Below, in pieces: positions 62,001 to 63,553 of a DNA stretch of 64,000 bases (its first letter is position 1; each line of letters starts with the position of its first letter). The position numbers and the translations under genes are program-made. The stretch is from Echinometra lucunter (Eukaryota; Echinodermata; Echinoidea; Camarodonta; Echinometridae): NCBI GenBank assembly GCA_029962745.1, contig CM057165.1, positions 20,110,516 to 20,174,515 of the forward strand, read 5' to 3'. Under the pieces are notes generated by a model. It was given only the letters and a program-made list of their open reading frames with translations, was not told the DNA's origin and did no database searches.

Positions 62001-63287
62001 ATCTTCCCTAATGATGCTCCTGTGTACTACAAAAGCCACACCCTTTTCCGATATCTTATTACAAGGATGATAATTTTTATACAGATCAATAATGTGGAAG
62101 CACTCCACAGCTATTGACTTTAATTAGACATTATTTAAGATAAGTATATCTAAAAGGCCTGAAAATAAATTTTTTGTTCAAATTTATGGGCATATTTGGA
62201 TAAAAATAAAATGATGATCTTGCCTTGCATACACTGTCTGTCAAGAGGTGAAAAGGGTATAAATCCACTTACTACAGCTGCATCGCATGTGGCAATTGCA
62301 GACTGATGTCTTTCCAAAAGACGTTGGTGCCGTGGCAGGGATTCGAATCCCGTACCATGTGGTTAACATTTGGGGAAATTTATCCACAGGACCACAGCAC
62401 TAACATCAGTGACTTGGTGCAAAAAGGGCATTGAGGCCCTTCTTGCTCTAAACAGAGGGTGCTAACTCTGGTTCTTGGCAGATTATATTTTAAAGAGCTG
62501 AAGGCTATGTAAAGGTTTTGTAGGCCCTCAAAAAACAATTGTCAGATTTCCTTGTTTTCAGCTAGTCGGTAGCAAGACAGAAGCAAAACTAAGATGCTTT
62601 GAAAAAATTTCCTCCCTAAGTTGAATATTAAATGAATGAGAGATGAAAAAATATTTTTGATCTCGGGTCAGCGACATAAAGTCGCCGACTCAATGCCCAC
62701 ACACTTGTAAAACCAATGAGAGTTCTCTTAATGTGGTAAGGCCGAAGTGCTGTGATTGTTGTGTGGAGAGCAGCATAGGGCAGAGTGTAAATGTTTCAAT
62801 GCATTCATTTCATTCACCTCAAATCATGAATAGAATATCAGAAGATCTAACGTATTTATCTTTTATTCACACTGAACAATGTGAGACTACAAAGCAATTT
62901 CATGCCAATTTTCTTTTAGATACCAAATACTGTACATGAGCTTTAATATATGCCACTGCTGACTGCCAAAAGATAGTGACCTTCTTAACACAAAGTTAGC
63001 AGCCCTCTTTTAACAAGTGAACTATTCTATGCACATGCTGACCCTTGCAATACAACACAAGCATTAACTTTCCAGTTAAAGGGAGAAAGTATAAAGAAAA
63101 TGAAAGAAATGTCAGGAAAAAGGTAGAAGAGATATCAAAAAAAGGTAAACATGAAGAAAAAGAGATAAAATATTGATTCTTTCTTACCAATTGACTATCC
63201 TAGGGTCATCATCCATCGATGCCCGGATCCCATACAGTAAACATGATAGAAGCTTGATGGTGAAATTGAAGAGACGGATGCGTAAAC
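4696..63287 (-). CDS. slo2 (KCNT1/2-like): Slo2-family (KCNT1/KCNT2-like) potassium channel alpha subunit, partial, 24 exons
   Basis: Partial gene on the minus strand. Joined exons, 5' to 3': 63287-63188, 59238-59179, 53732-53697, 37875-37767, 35823-35749, 34255-34172, 33642-33548, 32672-32483, 31908-31744, 31232-31096, 27748-27685, 16880-16772, 15692-15584, 14697-14548, 13038-12776, 11704-11561, 10728-10428, 9774-9669, 9014-8842, 7945-7874, 7423-7289, 6308-6197, 5446-5261, 4824-4696. All introns are GT-AG and the reading phase is continuous over about 1,034 codons with no stop. The product is a six-transmembrane plasma-membrane K+ channel with a TVGYGD selectivity filter and two cytosolic RCK domains that gate it; Slo2 channels open on intracellular Na+/Cl- in vertebrates. 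S4 is poor in basic residues, as usual for Slo2. The N-terminus (about 80-100 residues in vertebrates) and the distal C-terminus lie outside the window. Vertebrates have two paralogues; an invertebrate gene would be co-orthologous to both (inference). Confidence 0.96.
4971..5250 (+). repeat. ATC/ATG trinucleotide repeat
   Basis: About 280 bases of ATC-type units interrupted by tcaccatcatca and a short inverted ATG block near 5095-5110, with the right part more degenerate (ATT/ACC). It fills most of intron 4825-5260. Confidence 0.95.
5261..5446 (-). CDS. slo2 (KCNT1/2-like): Slo2 exon: RCK2
   Basis: 186 bp, phase 0 at both ends, acceptor attgcag, donor GTAAGGAA. It encodes [62 protein letters not shown]. 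It matches [46 protein letters not shown]. The donor side runs within about a dozen bases into a large ATC repeat. Confidence 0.98.
5977..6116. repeat. Foldback MITE, 'cataaaacttgttatcag' family
   Basis: gggccccgtttcataaaact ... agttttatgaaacagagccc, inverted orientation of the 4.5 kb copy, in intron 5447-6196. The rest of that intron has no recognisable feature. Confidence 0.75.
6197..6308 (-). CDS. slo2 (KCNT1/2-like): Slo2 exon: RCK2
   Basis: 112 bp, acceptor ccttag, donor GTAATGGT. It encodes [37 protein letters not shown]. The [19 protein letters not shown] block is identical to vertebrate KCNT. The upstream intron (6309-7288) contains a foldback MITE at 6637-6796. Confidence 0.98.
6637..6796. repeat. Foldback element, 'ggggagcatttcat' family
   Basis: ctggggagcatttcatcaac ... tttcatgaaacgctccccag. Inner arms differ from the 21.5 kb element (gtcggataaaaca repeats) but the termini match. In intron 6309-7288. Confidence 0.7.
7289..7423 (-). CDS. slo2 (KCNT1/2-like): Slo2 exon: RCK2 (V-V-V-D-K-E-S segment)
   Basis: 135 bp, acceptor cattcag, donor GTAAGCTT. It encodes [60 protein letters not shown] is almost invariant among KCNT proteins. Confidence 0.97.
7540..7752. mobile_element. DNA transposon relic with ataacaagg repeats
   Basis: Reiterated gatataacaa / ctataacaagg / ccttgttatac blocks and a cactgta end, reminiscent of pogo/Tigger-type termini. Both ends are decayed. In intron 7424-7873. 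Confidence 0.4.
7874..7945 (-). CDS. slo2 (KCNT1/2-like): Slo2 exon: RCK2
   Basis: 72 bp, acceptor taacag, donor GTAAGATT. It encodes [23 protein letters not shown]. It aligns with [20 protein letters not shown]. The upstream intron (7946-8841) holds nothing I recognise. Confidence 0.95.
8842..9014 (-). CDS. slo2 (KCNT1/2-like): Slo2 exon: RCK2 first beta-alpha unit
   Basis: 173 bp, acceptor tttttcag, donor GTATTTG. It contains [40 protein letters not shown] and LVEK. It matches K-L-I-I-V-S-A-E...FIVPLRA--R----L-PIV-L of vertebrate RCK2. The end of this exon and the start of the next cover the reported Na+-coordination motif, which is altered here. Confidence 0.97.
9043..9121. mobile_element. 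Small TTAA MITE, 79 bp
   Basis: TTAA at both ends with inverted termini (TTAACACATTGGATAC / GTAGTCAATGGGTTAA). It is the compact form of the same family seen at 38439-38652, 30580-30655 and around 19566-20058. Intronic, between exons 8842-9014 and 9669-9774. Confidence 0.65.
9669..9774 (-). CDS. slo2 (KCNT1/2-like): Slo2 exon: entry to RCK2
   Basis: 106 bp, acceptor ctttag, donor GTAAGGAG. It encodes [20 protein letters not shown] then [15 protein letters not shown]. The vertebrate counterpart has K-G-Y-P-P-N-S-P-Y-I-G-S-S-P...CHLL---P-CCL-LD. Upstream intron 9775-10427 holds part of a conserved-core repeat (9839-9950); downstream intron 9015-9668 holds a 79-bp MITE (9043-9121). Confidence 0.94.
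9839..9950 (+). repeat. Fragment of the 30.3 kb conserved-core repeat
   Basis: tggtgtcacaggggtctgga aggggaaaagcaaatttaat cactgtgaccctcaggtctc matches tggcgtcacctgcgcttgga aggggaaaagcgaattgaat cactgtaaccctgcggtctc. Confidence 0.65.
10428..10728 (-). CDS. slo2 (KCNT1/2-like): Slo2 exon: inter-RCK acidic linker
   Basis: 301 bp, the largest exon, and GC-rich against its introns. Acceptor cccttcag, donor GTAAGTCT. It encodes [20 protein letters not shown], an acidic stretch, then [20 protein letters not shown]. The R-R-P-S-I-x-P-V-L-E motif is conserved with vertebrate KCNT and has a basophilic-kinase look (R-R-P-S). The end is acidic (D-V-S-V-W-D-E-E-D). Confidence 0.95.
11160..11487. mobile_element. 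TIR element, 'cttgttcagatatgagg' family
   Basis: Left gcttgttcagatatgaggcg ... gcaaatccccgcaacatttt; right aaaaatgttgcggggatgtg ... tcctcatatctgaacaatcc. About 325 bp. A relative with a different interior is at 11743-11925. Both flank exon 11561-11704. Confidence 0.7.
11561..11704 (-). CDS. slo2 (KCNT1/2-like): Slo2 exon: inter-RCK linker, Ser/Ala-rich
   Basis: 144 bp, acceptor ccttag, donor GTAAGGTC. It starts [20 protein letters not shown] and then runs low-complexity Ser/Ala/Pro. The junction with the previous exon reads I-A-S-V-G-S-M-A-L-E-L, close to vertebrate I-A-S-M-G-T-V-A-M-D-L. It is likely disordered, with many Ser residues, and a plausible site for alternative splicing or phosphorylation (inference). Confidence 0.9.
11743..11925. mobile_element. TIR element, 'cttgttcagatatgagg' family, short
   Basis: aaggcttgttcagatataag at the left; the right end is decayed (cctcttatgtttgaatgggcc). It begins about 40 bp from the acceptor side of exon 11561-11704. Confidence 0.6.
11953..12339. mobile_element. MITE family 3, inverted and truncated
   Basis: It shares the cacgagacaatcact, gatacgccaataca and caaacggcgattttatta blocks with the two full copies in inverse order, ending ccaatgtctTTAA. The left end is missing. In intron 11705-12775. Confidence 0.68.
12560..12712. repeat. Foldback MITE, 'cataaaacttgttatcag' family
   Basis: gcccagttcataaaacttgc ... gaaaggggaccc with the same agccaatcagatgcaaggat core. 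In intron 11705-12775. Confidence 0.68.
12776..13038 (-). CDS. slo2 (KCNT1/2-like): Slo2 exon: end of RCK1 and start of linker
   Basis: 263 bp, acceptor ttctcag, donor GTAAGGC. It begins [13 protein letters not shown], contains [20 protein letters not shown] and [10 protein letters not shown], then becomes polar and serine/aspartate-rich (the RCK1-RCK2 linker). The [24 protein letters not shown] block is diagnostic for KCNT. The upstream intron (13039-14547) holds a complete TTAA-flanked MITE. Confidence 0.97.
13067..13481. mobile_element. piggyBac-like MITE, family 1
   Basis: Starts TTAA-CCCATTCGTGACAG and ends with the inverted complement CTGTCACGAATGGG followed by a mutated TTAA (GTAA). 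About 415 bp. Terminal inverted repeats beginning CCC with TTAA duplication are the piggyBac hallmark. No transposase. Inside intron 13039-14547. Confidence 0.8.
14548..14697 (-). CDS. slo2 (KCNT1/2-like): Slo2 exon: RCK1
   Basis: 150 bp, acceptor tttacag, donor GTAAGTGG. It encodes [61 protein letters not shown] and [13 protein letters not shown] are shared with vertebrate KCNT1. Confidence 0.97.
15250..15583 (-). pseudogene. Tandem copies of the 3' end and donor of exon 15584-15692
   Basis: The minus-strand phrase CATACCTCAAGAGGAGT-GTAAGTATA recurs with donors at about 15460 and 15332 (periods about 123 and 128 bp) and a further partial unit near 15250-15290. The nearest copy keeps the exon frame over about 20 codons. 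Each unit includes about 65 bases of exon and 50-60 bases of intron. Confidence 0.85.
15584..15692 (-). CDS. slo2 (KCNT1/2-like): Slo2 exon: RCK1 (D-H-V-V-C-E segment)
   Basis: 109 bp, acceptor gttcag, donor GTAAGTAT. It encodes [20 protein letters not shown] then [15 protein letters not shown]. The DHVVCE...N-C-CP-TST--TLL-HTSRG pattern is a KCNT signature. The 3' half of this exon with its donor is repeated about three more times in the downstream intron (15250-15583). Confidence 0.96.
15740..15819 (+). repeat. (GA)n repeat
   Basis: About 80 bases of GA with one GT interruption. On the gene strand it is (TC)n lying about 46-126 bases upstream of the acceptor of exon 15584-15692. Purine-rich sequence continues to about 16040. 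Confidence 0.95.
16772..16880 (-). CDS. slo2 (KCNT1/2-like): Slo2 exon: RCK1
   Basis: 109 bp, acceptor atttgcag, donor GTGGGTTT. It encodes [20 protein letters not shown] then [16 protein letters not shown], matching vertebrate [16 protein letters not shown]...QILKP-N-FHV-FA. The downstream intron (15693-16771) contains a long dinucleotide repeat close to the next acceptor. Confidence 0.96.
16975..17214. repeat. Long foldback, arms about 115 bp
   Basis: Arms begin atggatgtagaaggcttca and end ...gccttctacatccat. Inner arms contain gtcctgaaaaggacctactc and the complement, separated by a few bases around 17090-17105. A diverged relative is at 17704-17884. Confidence 0.82.
17309..17702. mobile_element. piggyBac-like MITE, family 2
   Basis: TTAA-CCCATAGAGGTACAG at the left; CTGTACTTCTATGGG-TTAA at the right; the interior is similar to 1909-2324 but in inverted orientation. It sits between two relatives of a long foldback repeat (16975-17214 and 17704-17884). Confidence 0.8.
17704..17884. repeat. Diverged relative of the 17.1 kb foldback
   Basis: Shares ggtggaaggcttcacagtac, tgtattctttcttgg and the inverted ccaagaaagaatacatgg ... ccatgaagccttctac. The centre is different and imperfect. Confidence 0.68.
19117..19455. mobile_element. TA-flanked DNA transposon relic carrying a nested foldback element
   Basis: Starts TA-CAGTCAAACCTGTCTTTGC and ends CATGTTTGACTG-TA, with inverted 'tatagtggcc' / 'ggccactata' further in. 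The TA duplication and CAGT termini fit Tc1/mariner-pogo type MITEs. A foldback element occupies 19159-19340. Confidence 0.72.
19159..19340. repeat. Foldback MITE, TGCAATCGATTGCAA family
   Basis: TAATGGGGTGTTGCAAGAAA ... TTTCTTGCGACACCCCATAA; most of the 180 bp can fold on itself, with nested palindromes of the type ttgcaatcgattgcaa. Nested inside 19117-19455. Confidence 0.78.
19608..20018. mobile_element. piggyBac-like MITE, family 1 (inserted into an older MITE)
   Basis: TTAA at both ends, inverted termini as in the 13 kb copy but in the opposite internal orientation. The flanks (19566-19607 and 20019-20058) join into a smaller TTAA MITE whose central TTAA was the target; see findings. Confidence 0.82.
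20203..20668. mobile_element. TIR DNA transposon remnant, GGGGGGTCACTTCCATTG family
   Basis: aggggggtcacttccattga agagtagacagcatcc at the left and ggatgctgtccactcttcaa tggaagtgaccccccgg at the right: inverted repeats of about 35 bases. The short direct repeat cttcaaggcc flanks both sides and is a candidate target duplication. No transposase seen. Confidence 0.75.
20745..21250. repeat. GC-rich repeat with internal cgtacgga/tccgtacg motifs
   Basis: The termini look inverted (gcatggtttacatttggc versus ggaaatgtaaactaggca). The interior is GC-rich compared with the surroundings and contains many short inverted pieces built from ccgtacgga, gaggctgcggag and atcgcacg. Probably a non-autonomous DNA transposon; family unknown to me. 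Confidence 0.6.
21523..21661. repeat. Long perfect-arm foldback element
   Basis: Arms of about 45 bases: left aggggagcatttcatgaagt through gtcagtgatttttactgaca, right the complement, ending actcccctt. The spacer carries the ctgattggctgagagc block seen in other foldbacks. A diverged relative is at 6637-6796. Confidence 0.8.
22261..22677. mobile_element. piggyBac-like MITE, family 1
   Basis: TTAA at both ends, termini CCCATTCATGACAG and CTGCCACGAATGGG. It keeps an open frame of about 110 codons (22347-22676) that is also open in the 52.4 kb copy. Confidence 0.82.
22928..23245 (+). repeat. Tandem duplication, unit about 154 bp
   Basis: The segment tgataggccatgcagcgata ... gggaattctcaaaaccatct (near 22970-23050) recurs as tgataggtcatgcaacgata ... gggaattctcacaaaaccat (near 23122-23200). Two diverged units. Confidence 0.7.
23345..23625. repeat. Interspersed repeat, inverted copy of 3340-3600
   Basis: gcacaaagaaatgagtataa ... tggcatgaatgttaccccca ... ttcacctttcccagaactca agcttctcttt. The most complete counterpart of the 3.4 kb copy. Confidence 0.65.
24010..24341. mobile_element. Partial MITE, GGTTTCCTTT type
   Basis: gtagtgtcaaaaactgaaaa ... gctgatcagttttattttgt cttagctttgattgaaaaac ... ggttttggtttcctttat is alignable with the right half of 61395-61916. The left terminus is not clear. Confidence 0.55.
25070..25160 (+). repeat. (GA)n repeat, imperfect
   Basis: GA run with interspersed GC and AAA. Confidence 0.88.
26254..26434. repeat. 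Foldback MITE, TGCAATCGATTGCAA family
   Basis: Close copy of the 19.2 kb element (ctaatggggtgttgcaag ... cttgcaacaccccataag) with the same central spacer containing gattttgattggccagtg. Confidence 0.8.
27685..27748 (-). CDS. slo2 (KCNT1/2-like): Slo2 exon: RCK1
   Basis: 64 bp, acceptor ttttgcag, donor GTAAGTGA. It encodes [21 protein letters not shown]. The vertebrate counterpart is M-D-N-G-E-A-C-F-I-L-S-S-R-N. It sits alone between a 3.3 kb and a 10.8 kb intron, and the acceptor is preceded by a run of about 20 T on the minus strand. Confidence 0.95.
27905..28178. mobile_element. TIR element, AGACGCCTTA/AAGAACGCGTC type
   Basis: Left taggcttcttagtttaatgt ... gtaagaacgcgtccgg; right ccagacgcgttcttttgcat ... 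acataaaactaagacgcctt. About 270 bp in intron 27749-31095. Confidence 0.62.
30225..30560 (+). repeat. Interspersed repeat with conserved core
   Basis: Begins with an ATT run, then gcgtcacctgcgcttggaag ... gcagtgggatctttaacatg ... gacctccatttaacgtccta tctgagggacgg. Similar cores recur in many marine invertebrate genomes (memory-based, unverified). Its first part also occurs at 9839-9950. Confidence 0.5.
30580..30655. mobile_element. Small TTAA MITE relic
   Basis: gaacccattgactacagaattc ... agtagcggatgggtc, with an internal gcTTAAgcagg that is the unfilled version of the site occupied at 19608-20018. Confidence 0.55.
30805..31081. mobile_element. piggyBac-like MITE, family 1, truncated
   Basis: Recognisable by the shared internal block (gcccattttggttgc, aattggcaatgtgat) and one terminus ending in gaatgggTTAA; the left end is missing. 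It ends about 15 bp from the donor of exon 31096-31232. Confidence 0.65.
31096..31232 (-). CDS. slo2 (KCNT1/2-like): Slo2 exon: RCK1 (beta-B to beta-C region)
   Basis: 137 bp, acceptor ctttag, donor GTATTT (weak). It encodes [40 protein letters not shown] and DLIRC. The vertebrate equivalent reads D-Y-Y-V-V-I-L-C-P-T-E...RVIYLQGSALKD-DL. Two decayed copies of the first half of this exon, each keeping the acceptor, lie just upstream in the same intron (31300-31665). Confidence 0.96.
31300..31665 (-). pseudogene. Two decayed tandem copies of part of exon 31096-31232
   Basis: Acceptor-plus-exon starts (ctag then GATTTCTTTGTGGTA on the minus strand) recur at 31442 and 31659, giving spacings of about 208 and 217 bp from the true exon. 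Similarity covers the acceptor and about 60-80 bases of exon, then intron sequence. The middle copy is shifted by two bases in a T run; the outer copy stays open but soon reads unrelated sequence. Confidence 0.85.
31744..31908 (-). CDS. slo2 (KCNT1/2-like): Slo2 exon: start of RCK1
   Basis: 165 bp, phase 0 at both ends, acceptor caatag, donor GTTAGTAC. It encodes [40 protein letters not shown] and [34 protein letters not shown] is almost invariant in KCNT and links S6 to the first beta strand of RCK1. A second AG four bases into the exon would break the frame, so the outer one was chosen. The upstream intron (31909-32482) holds a TC dinucleotide run at about 32147-32167 and a relic of a small TTAA MITE near 32375-32440. Confidence 0.96.
32483..32672 (-). CDS. slo2 (KCNT1/2-like): Slo2 exon: pore loop, selectivity filter and S6
   Basis: 190 bp, acceptor gtctag, donor GTCAGTC. It contains [10 protein letters not shown] (turret), [15 protein letters not shown] (pore helix and K+ selectivity filter), [20 protein letters not shown] (S6). This exon alone identifies the family: C-G-x-x-H-L-E-R plus TFSTVGYGD and IWPSQL are KCNT hallmarks. After the filter the protein reads IEVRIWPS where vertebrates have VTPKIWPS, a small change at the outer mouth. Confidence 0.98.
32980..33060 (-). pseudogene. Decayed partial copy of the S5 exon (33548-33642)
   Basis: catcgtgacttgctcagaga ggg ... atgtgaacaa matches tatcatgactcgctgagaga ggg ... 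atgtgaacgc of the exon for about 60 bases. Open reading is not kept. Confidence 0.65.
33231..33535 (+). repeat. 61-bp minisatellite, five units
   Basis: Unit: gtggtgtcaggagtgggatt tcagaagatccacatctctc ttctgagcacatcctacaga a. Five units with point differences, the last shortened by a few bases. It ends 12 bp from the donor of exon 33548-33642. Confidence 0.9.
33548..33642 (-). CDS. slo2 (KCNT1/2-like): Slo2 exon: S4-S5 linker and S5
   Basis: 95 bp, acceptor tttgcag, donor GTAAGCA. It encodes [20 protein letters not shown] then [11 protein letters not shown]. The start aligns with the N-D-F-H-R-A segment of KCNT1, and the hydrophobic second half is S5. A 61-bp minisatellite begins 12 bp past the donor and a decayed exon copy lies at 32985-33060, both in the downstream intron. 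Confidence 0.94.
34172..34255 (-). CDS. slo2 (KCNT1/2-like): Slo2 exon: S3-S4
   Basis: 84 bp, phase 0 at both ends, acceptor gacag, donor GTAAGTAG. It encodes [20 protein letters not shown] then KHLLENLF. Only one Arg and one Lys fall in this S4 equivalent, so the classical voltage-sensor arginine ladder is absent, as in other Slo2 channels. The downstream intron (33643-34171) holds nothing I recognise. Confidence 0.95.
34931..35424. mobile_element. TTAA-flanked MITE, family 3 (about 490 bp)
   Basis: TTAA-AGGCATTGGCT at the left and AGCCAATGCCT-TTAA at the right. The interior holds a GC-richer block (tatcacgcggcgg). Related copies lie at 49100-49593 and, inverted and shortened, at 11953-12339. 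Confidence 0.75.
35749..35823 (-). CDS. slo2 (KCNT1/2-like): Slo2 exon: S3
   Basis: 75 bp, phase 0 at both ends, acceptor attacag, donor GTAAGTTG. It encodes [20 protein letters not shown] then PFIVT. The FVLEMIN-PFI-T block is the S3 signature shared with vertebrate KCNT. The downstream intron (34256-35748) carries one MITE at 34931-35424. Confidence 0.95.
36003..36342. mobile_element. TIR element, AAGGCTGGTTTTC type
   Basis: Left gaaggctggttttcacaatc gattcgcaaagg; right ccttcgcgaatcgtttgggt ... ctgaaaaccagcctta. About 340 bp in intron 35824-37766. Confidence 0.65.
36360..36660 (+). other. Pyrimidine-rich tract, possible retroelement 3' end
   Basis: It starts ctcctgaagacggacagtca and carries cccagaacgtcgag, which resembles the 'GAAGACGG...GAAACGTC' 3' ends of many retroelements (Penelope-like or LINE), followed by about 200 bases rich in C and T. No coding motif is seen; the assignment is weak. Confidence 0.35.
36640..36790. repeat. Interspersed repeat also present inverted at 1-160
   Basis: gatcgagaatagaattctaa gaagaataacattaaaaatt here is the complement of the window start (aattctattctcgacc). The two segments match over more than 100 bases with few differences. Confidence 0.75.
37767..37875 (-). CDS. slo2 (KCNT1/2-like): Slo2 exon: S2
   Basis: 109 bp, acceptor ttttcag, donor GTCAGTG. It encodes [20 protein letters not shown] and continues [16 protein letters not shown]. The hydrophobic run is S2. The LWAIQV-I-AIIS core is nearly identical to vertebrate KCNT1. It follows the largest intron of the window (15.8 kb). Confidence 0.95.
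37940..38055 (+). mobile_element. tRNA-derived SINE
   Basis: gttgaggtccagtggataag (A-box region) and atatggttctaatcc (B-box region), followed by cactcgacccaggtgtacct, the same tail type as at 46.1 kb. Confidence 0.55.
38439..38652. mobile_element. Small TTAA MITE with a foldback MITE inserted in it
   Basis: TTAA-CCCAATGGCTAC at the left and GTAGTCAACGGG-TTAA at the right. The uninterrupted form is about 80 bp (compare 9043-9121). The interruption, about 38460-38595, is a foldback element of the 'cataaaacttgttatcag' family. Confidence 0.7.
38460..38595. repeat. Foldback MITE, 'cataaaacttgttatcag' family, nested
   Basis: ccctgtttaataaaacttgt ... atatgaaatggggccc around the shared agccaatcagatgcaaggat core; inserted into the small TTAA MITE at 38439-38652. 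Confidence 0.72.
39470..40179. mobile_element. TIR element with reiterated CGCCGGTTCGTAAGA motif
   Basis: Left terminus gtcggtcttacgaaccggcg aatagcc; right terminus ggctattccccggttcgtaa gactgac. Between them at least four more copies of (C)TATTCGCCGGTTCGTAAGA occur, at about 39703, 39766, 39828 and 39968, in the orientation of the right end. No coding capacity is seen. Confidence 0.72.
40457..40545 (+). repeat. (GA)n repeat
   Basis: About 47 bases of pure GA followed by imperfect GAGAC/GAAA. Confidence 0.93.
44020..44175 (+). repeat. Purine-rich (GAGAAA)n-like tract
   Basis: Almost only A and G for about 150 bases; simple sequence. Confidence 0.8.
44892..45074. repeat. Foldback MITE, TGCAATCGATTGCAA family
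   Basis: CTAATGGGGAGTTGCAAG ... CTTGCAACACCCCATTAG, the third copy. The outer nine bases form a perfect inverted terminus. Confidence 0.8.
46120..46290 (+). mobile_element. tRNA-derived SINE
   Basis: A-box-like gtagtctagtggatatg and B-box-like ggttcactgtttgagtccagc with tRNA-like spacing, then a tail with caccaggttt-like sequence (ccacccaggtttatattggg). Not a functional tRNA. Confidence 0.6.
46456..46482 (+). repeat. (CT)n repeat
   Basis: About 27 bases of CT. Confidence 0.85.
46665..46835. repeat. Foldback repeat, 'attgactgcttt' family
   Basis: ttattgactgctttgagggg at the left and aaataagcagtcaatattg at the right, about 170 bp; copy of the 0.8 kb element. Confidence 0.65.
48585..48780. 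repeat. Interspersed repeat, partial copy of 3340-3600
   Basis: tcaaagagaagcttgagttc tggaaaggtaaaaacaattt, then gaagaatatcatgg and attgctcttcaaat-like blocks; diverges after about 48720. Confidence 0.55.
49100..49593. mobile_element. TTAA-flanked MITE, family 3
   Basis: Same orientation as 34931-35424 and alignable along nearly its whole length. The right end is AGCCAATGCCTTTAA; the left end is slightly decayed. Confidence 0.72.
50395..50698. repeat. Long foldback, arms about 125 bp
   Basis: gtgggtgtttcacaaagact ... left arm; agtctttgtgaaacaccccc right arm. Inner landmarks ggccattcatgccactgt and acagtggcatgaatggcc are complementary. The spacer is about 45 bases, T/A-rich. Confidence 0.82.
51890..52065. repeat. GC-rich foldback with CACGAACCGGCAC motif
   Basis: ttcacgaaccggcacgaggg tgcgcgccg at 51960-51991 pairs with cggcgcgcaccctcgtgccg gttcgtg at 52024-52052. A further unpaired copy of ttcacgaaccggcac lies at about 51898. The interior is strongly CpG-containing, unlike the surrounding AT-rich DNA. Confidence 0.75.
52255..52338 (+). repeat. AAT/GATA-type simple repeat
   Basis: Degenerate aataata and gataatga units. Confidence 0.75.
52439..52856. mobile_element. piggyBac-like MITE, family 1
   Basis: TTAA at both ends with near-perfect termini CCCATTCGTGACAG / CTGTCACGAATGGG. It has the opposite internal orientation to the 22.3 kb copy; its minus strand is open for over 110 codons and reads similarly to that copy. 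Confidence 0.84.
52862..52990 (-). mobile_element. tRNA-derived SINE, minus strand, decayed
   Basis: Minus strand: agtcacttgactct (A-box region) and gggtcgagtgttcacatcc (B-box region), then the tail ccacccaggtgtagtaagtg. It directly abuts the MITE ending at 52856. Confidence 0.55.
53423..53548 (+). repeat. (AAAT)n / (GAAT)n tetranucleotide repeat
   Basis: About 125 bases of aaataaat and gaatgaat units, about 150 bp from the 36-bp micro-exon on its downstream side. Confidence 0.9.
53697..53732 (-). CDS. slo2 (KCNT1/2-like): Slo2 36-bp micro-exon: S1-S2 loop
   Basis: Only 36 bp, acceptor gtctttag, donor GTAAGT. It encodes [12 protein letters not shown] and the first two bases of a Trp codon. 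It joins in phase to the preceding loop exon and to the S2 exon, reconstituting a D-W pair where vertebrate KCNT has I-N-W before S2. It is called from phase continuity and good splice sites rather than strong homology. Confidence 0.78.
54430..58130 (+). mobile_element. LINE insertion (5'-truncated) with 3' UTR and poly(A) tail
   Basis: Limits of the element around the reverse-transcriptase frame. The 3' UTR runs from 57415 through a pyrimidine-rich section to an A-rich tail with AATAAA-like signals at about 58104-58130. The 5' boundary near 54430-54457 is estimated from where the frame opens. I found no convincing target-site duplication. Confidence 0.75.
54457..57414 (+). pseudogene. Non-LTR retrotransposon (LINE) endonuclease-reverse transcriptase, one in-frame stop
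   Basis: An open frame runs from just after a TAA at 54454-54456 to TAG at 57412-57414, about 985 codons, broken only by a TAA at 56740-56742 in the same frame. APE-type endonuclease motifs come first (V-N-V-R-S-L, ISETW, CVYRAP, GDFN, SDISDH), then reverse transcriptase motifs ([38 protein letters not shown] as motif [21 protein letters not shown] as motif B, FADDTS as motif C). There is no RNase H domain. The architecture and motifs fit the Jockey/CR1/L2 group. The first ATG-like start is not evident and the 5' end looks truncated, so there is no ORF1. It lies antisense to the host gene inside the intron between two S1-S2 loop exons. The single nonsense change implies a recent insertion. 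Confidence 0.93.
58762..59105 (+). repeat. (TTC)n then (ATT)n repeats
   Basis: About 80 bases of TTC/TCC followed by about 250 bases of ATT with interruptions. It ends about 75 bp from exon 59179-59238 on its donor side. Confidence 0.95.
59179..59238 (-). CDS. slo2 (KCNT1/2-like): Slo2 exon: S1-S2 extracellular loop
   Basis: 60 bp, acceptor tttacag, donor GTAAATTT. It encodes [20 protein letters not shown], a loop with three cysteines and an N-D-T glycosylation sequon. Vertebrate KCNT proteins also have a Cys-rich loop with N-linked sequons here (W-G-C-P...). The phase fits the exons on both sides, which supports a short exon that has little sequence conservation. Confidence 0.85.
59930..60020 (+). mobile_element. tRNA-derived SINE head
   Basis: gaggtgcaatgcctcagtgg tatgacagcag (A-box region) and aggttcaaaacca (B-box region). Only the tRNA-like head is clear. Confidence 0.5.
60073..60166. repeat. Perfect 42-bp inverted repeat with 10-base loop
   Basis: Left arm 60073-60114, right arm 60125-60166, exactly complementary by eye; loop agaggattca. The phrase cagaggattcagagct occurs both just before the left arm and across the loop. Confidence 0.88.
61395..61916. mobile_element. TIR MITE, AAAGGAAACC/GGTTTCCTTT type
   Basis: Left taaaggaaactatcacccta ... aaaactaagacagaagaaaa cagatcagcaaaaa; right tttttgctgatctgtttcat ... gtgttggtttccttta. The inverted repeats are about 70 bases, imperfect. 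The right-hand half of a relative is at 24010-24341. Confidence 0.75.
62262..62410 (-). mobile_element. tRNA-derived SINE, minus strand
   Basis: The minus strand has a strong B box (gggattcgaatccc is near-palindromic) and the A-box end at about 62400, with the tail toward 62262. Same family look as the other SINEs. Confidence 0.6.
63188..63287 (-). CDS. slo2 (KCNT1/2-like): Slo2 exon: end of N-terminal tail and S1
   Basis: 100 bp. Acceptor ctatag, donor GTAAGAA. Encodes [18 protein letters not shown] followed by [14 protein letters not shown]. The first part matches the RIRLFNF...KLL...LLY block of vertebrate KCNT S1 very closely. The first codon is completed by the preceding exon, which lies to the right and was not found. 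Decayed partial copies of this exon lie at 63553-63860. Confidence 0.95.
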
Positions 63288-63354
63288 CTATAGAAAATAT
63301 ATATACAGTATTTAAGATTTTATAACATAATATGATGATAATAATTTTGTTTAC

Positions 63355-63553
63355 CCAGCTTCAGTGCTGTTCTTCCTGAGGGCCCTCCAAATTATTATAG
63401 CCCCAGCAATTGTTAAGCCCCCATTTACACCTGGGTCAAGTAGGACAAATTGTAGGTAAAACATCTTGCCCAAGGAGTATGTACCCAGCGTGGATTGAAC
63501 CCAGGACCTCTCTATAAGAGTCAAGAGCCTTCACCAACAGACCCAGTGCTCCC
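63355..63553 (-). mobile_element. tRNA-derived SINE, minus strand
   Basis: Minus strand: gggagcactgggtctgttgg start, A-box-like region and gaggtcctgggttcaatcca as B box, then a tail containing ccaggtgtaaatggggg. It sits between the S1 exon and its decayed copies. Confidence 0.65.

Larger units (their letters stand above)
59239..63187 (-). other. 3.9 kb intron after the S1 exon
   Basis: Contains a SINE head (59.9 kb), the perfect hairpin (60.1 kb), a MITE (61.4-61.9 kb) and a SINE (62.3 kb). Around 60525-60575 a short GC-rich run repeats 'gaccgaaggcc'. The remainder has no recognisable feature. Confidence 0.8.

Noticed and set aside
62330..62355. Functional tRNA gene (strong B box)
   Set aside because: The flanking sequence cannot form acceptor and anticodon stems and carries a SINE-type tail.
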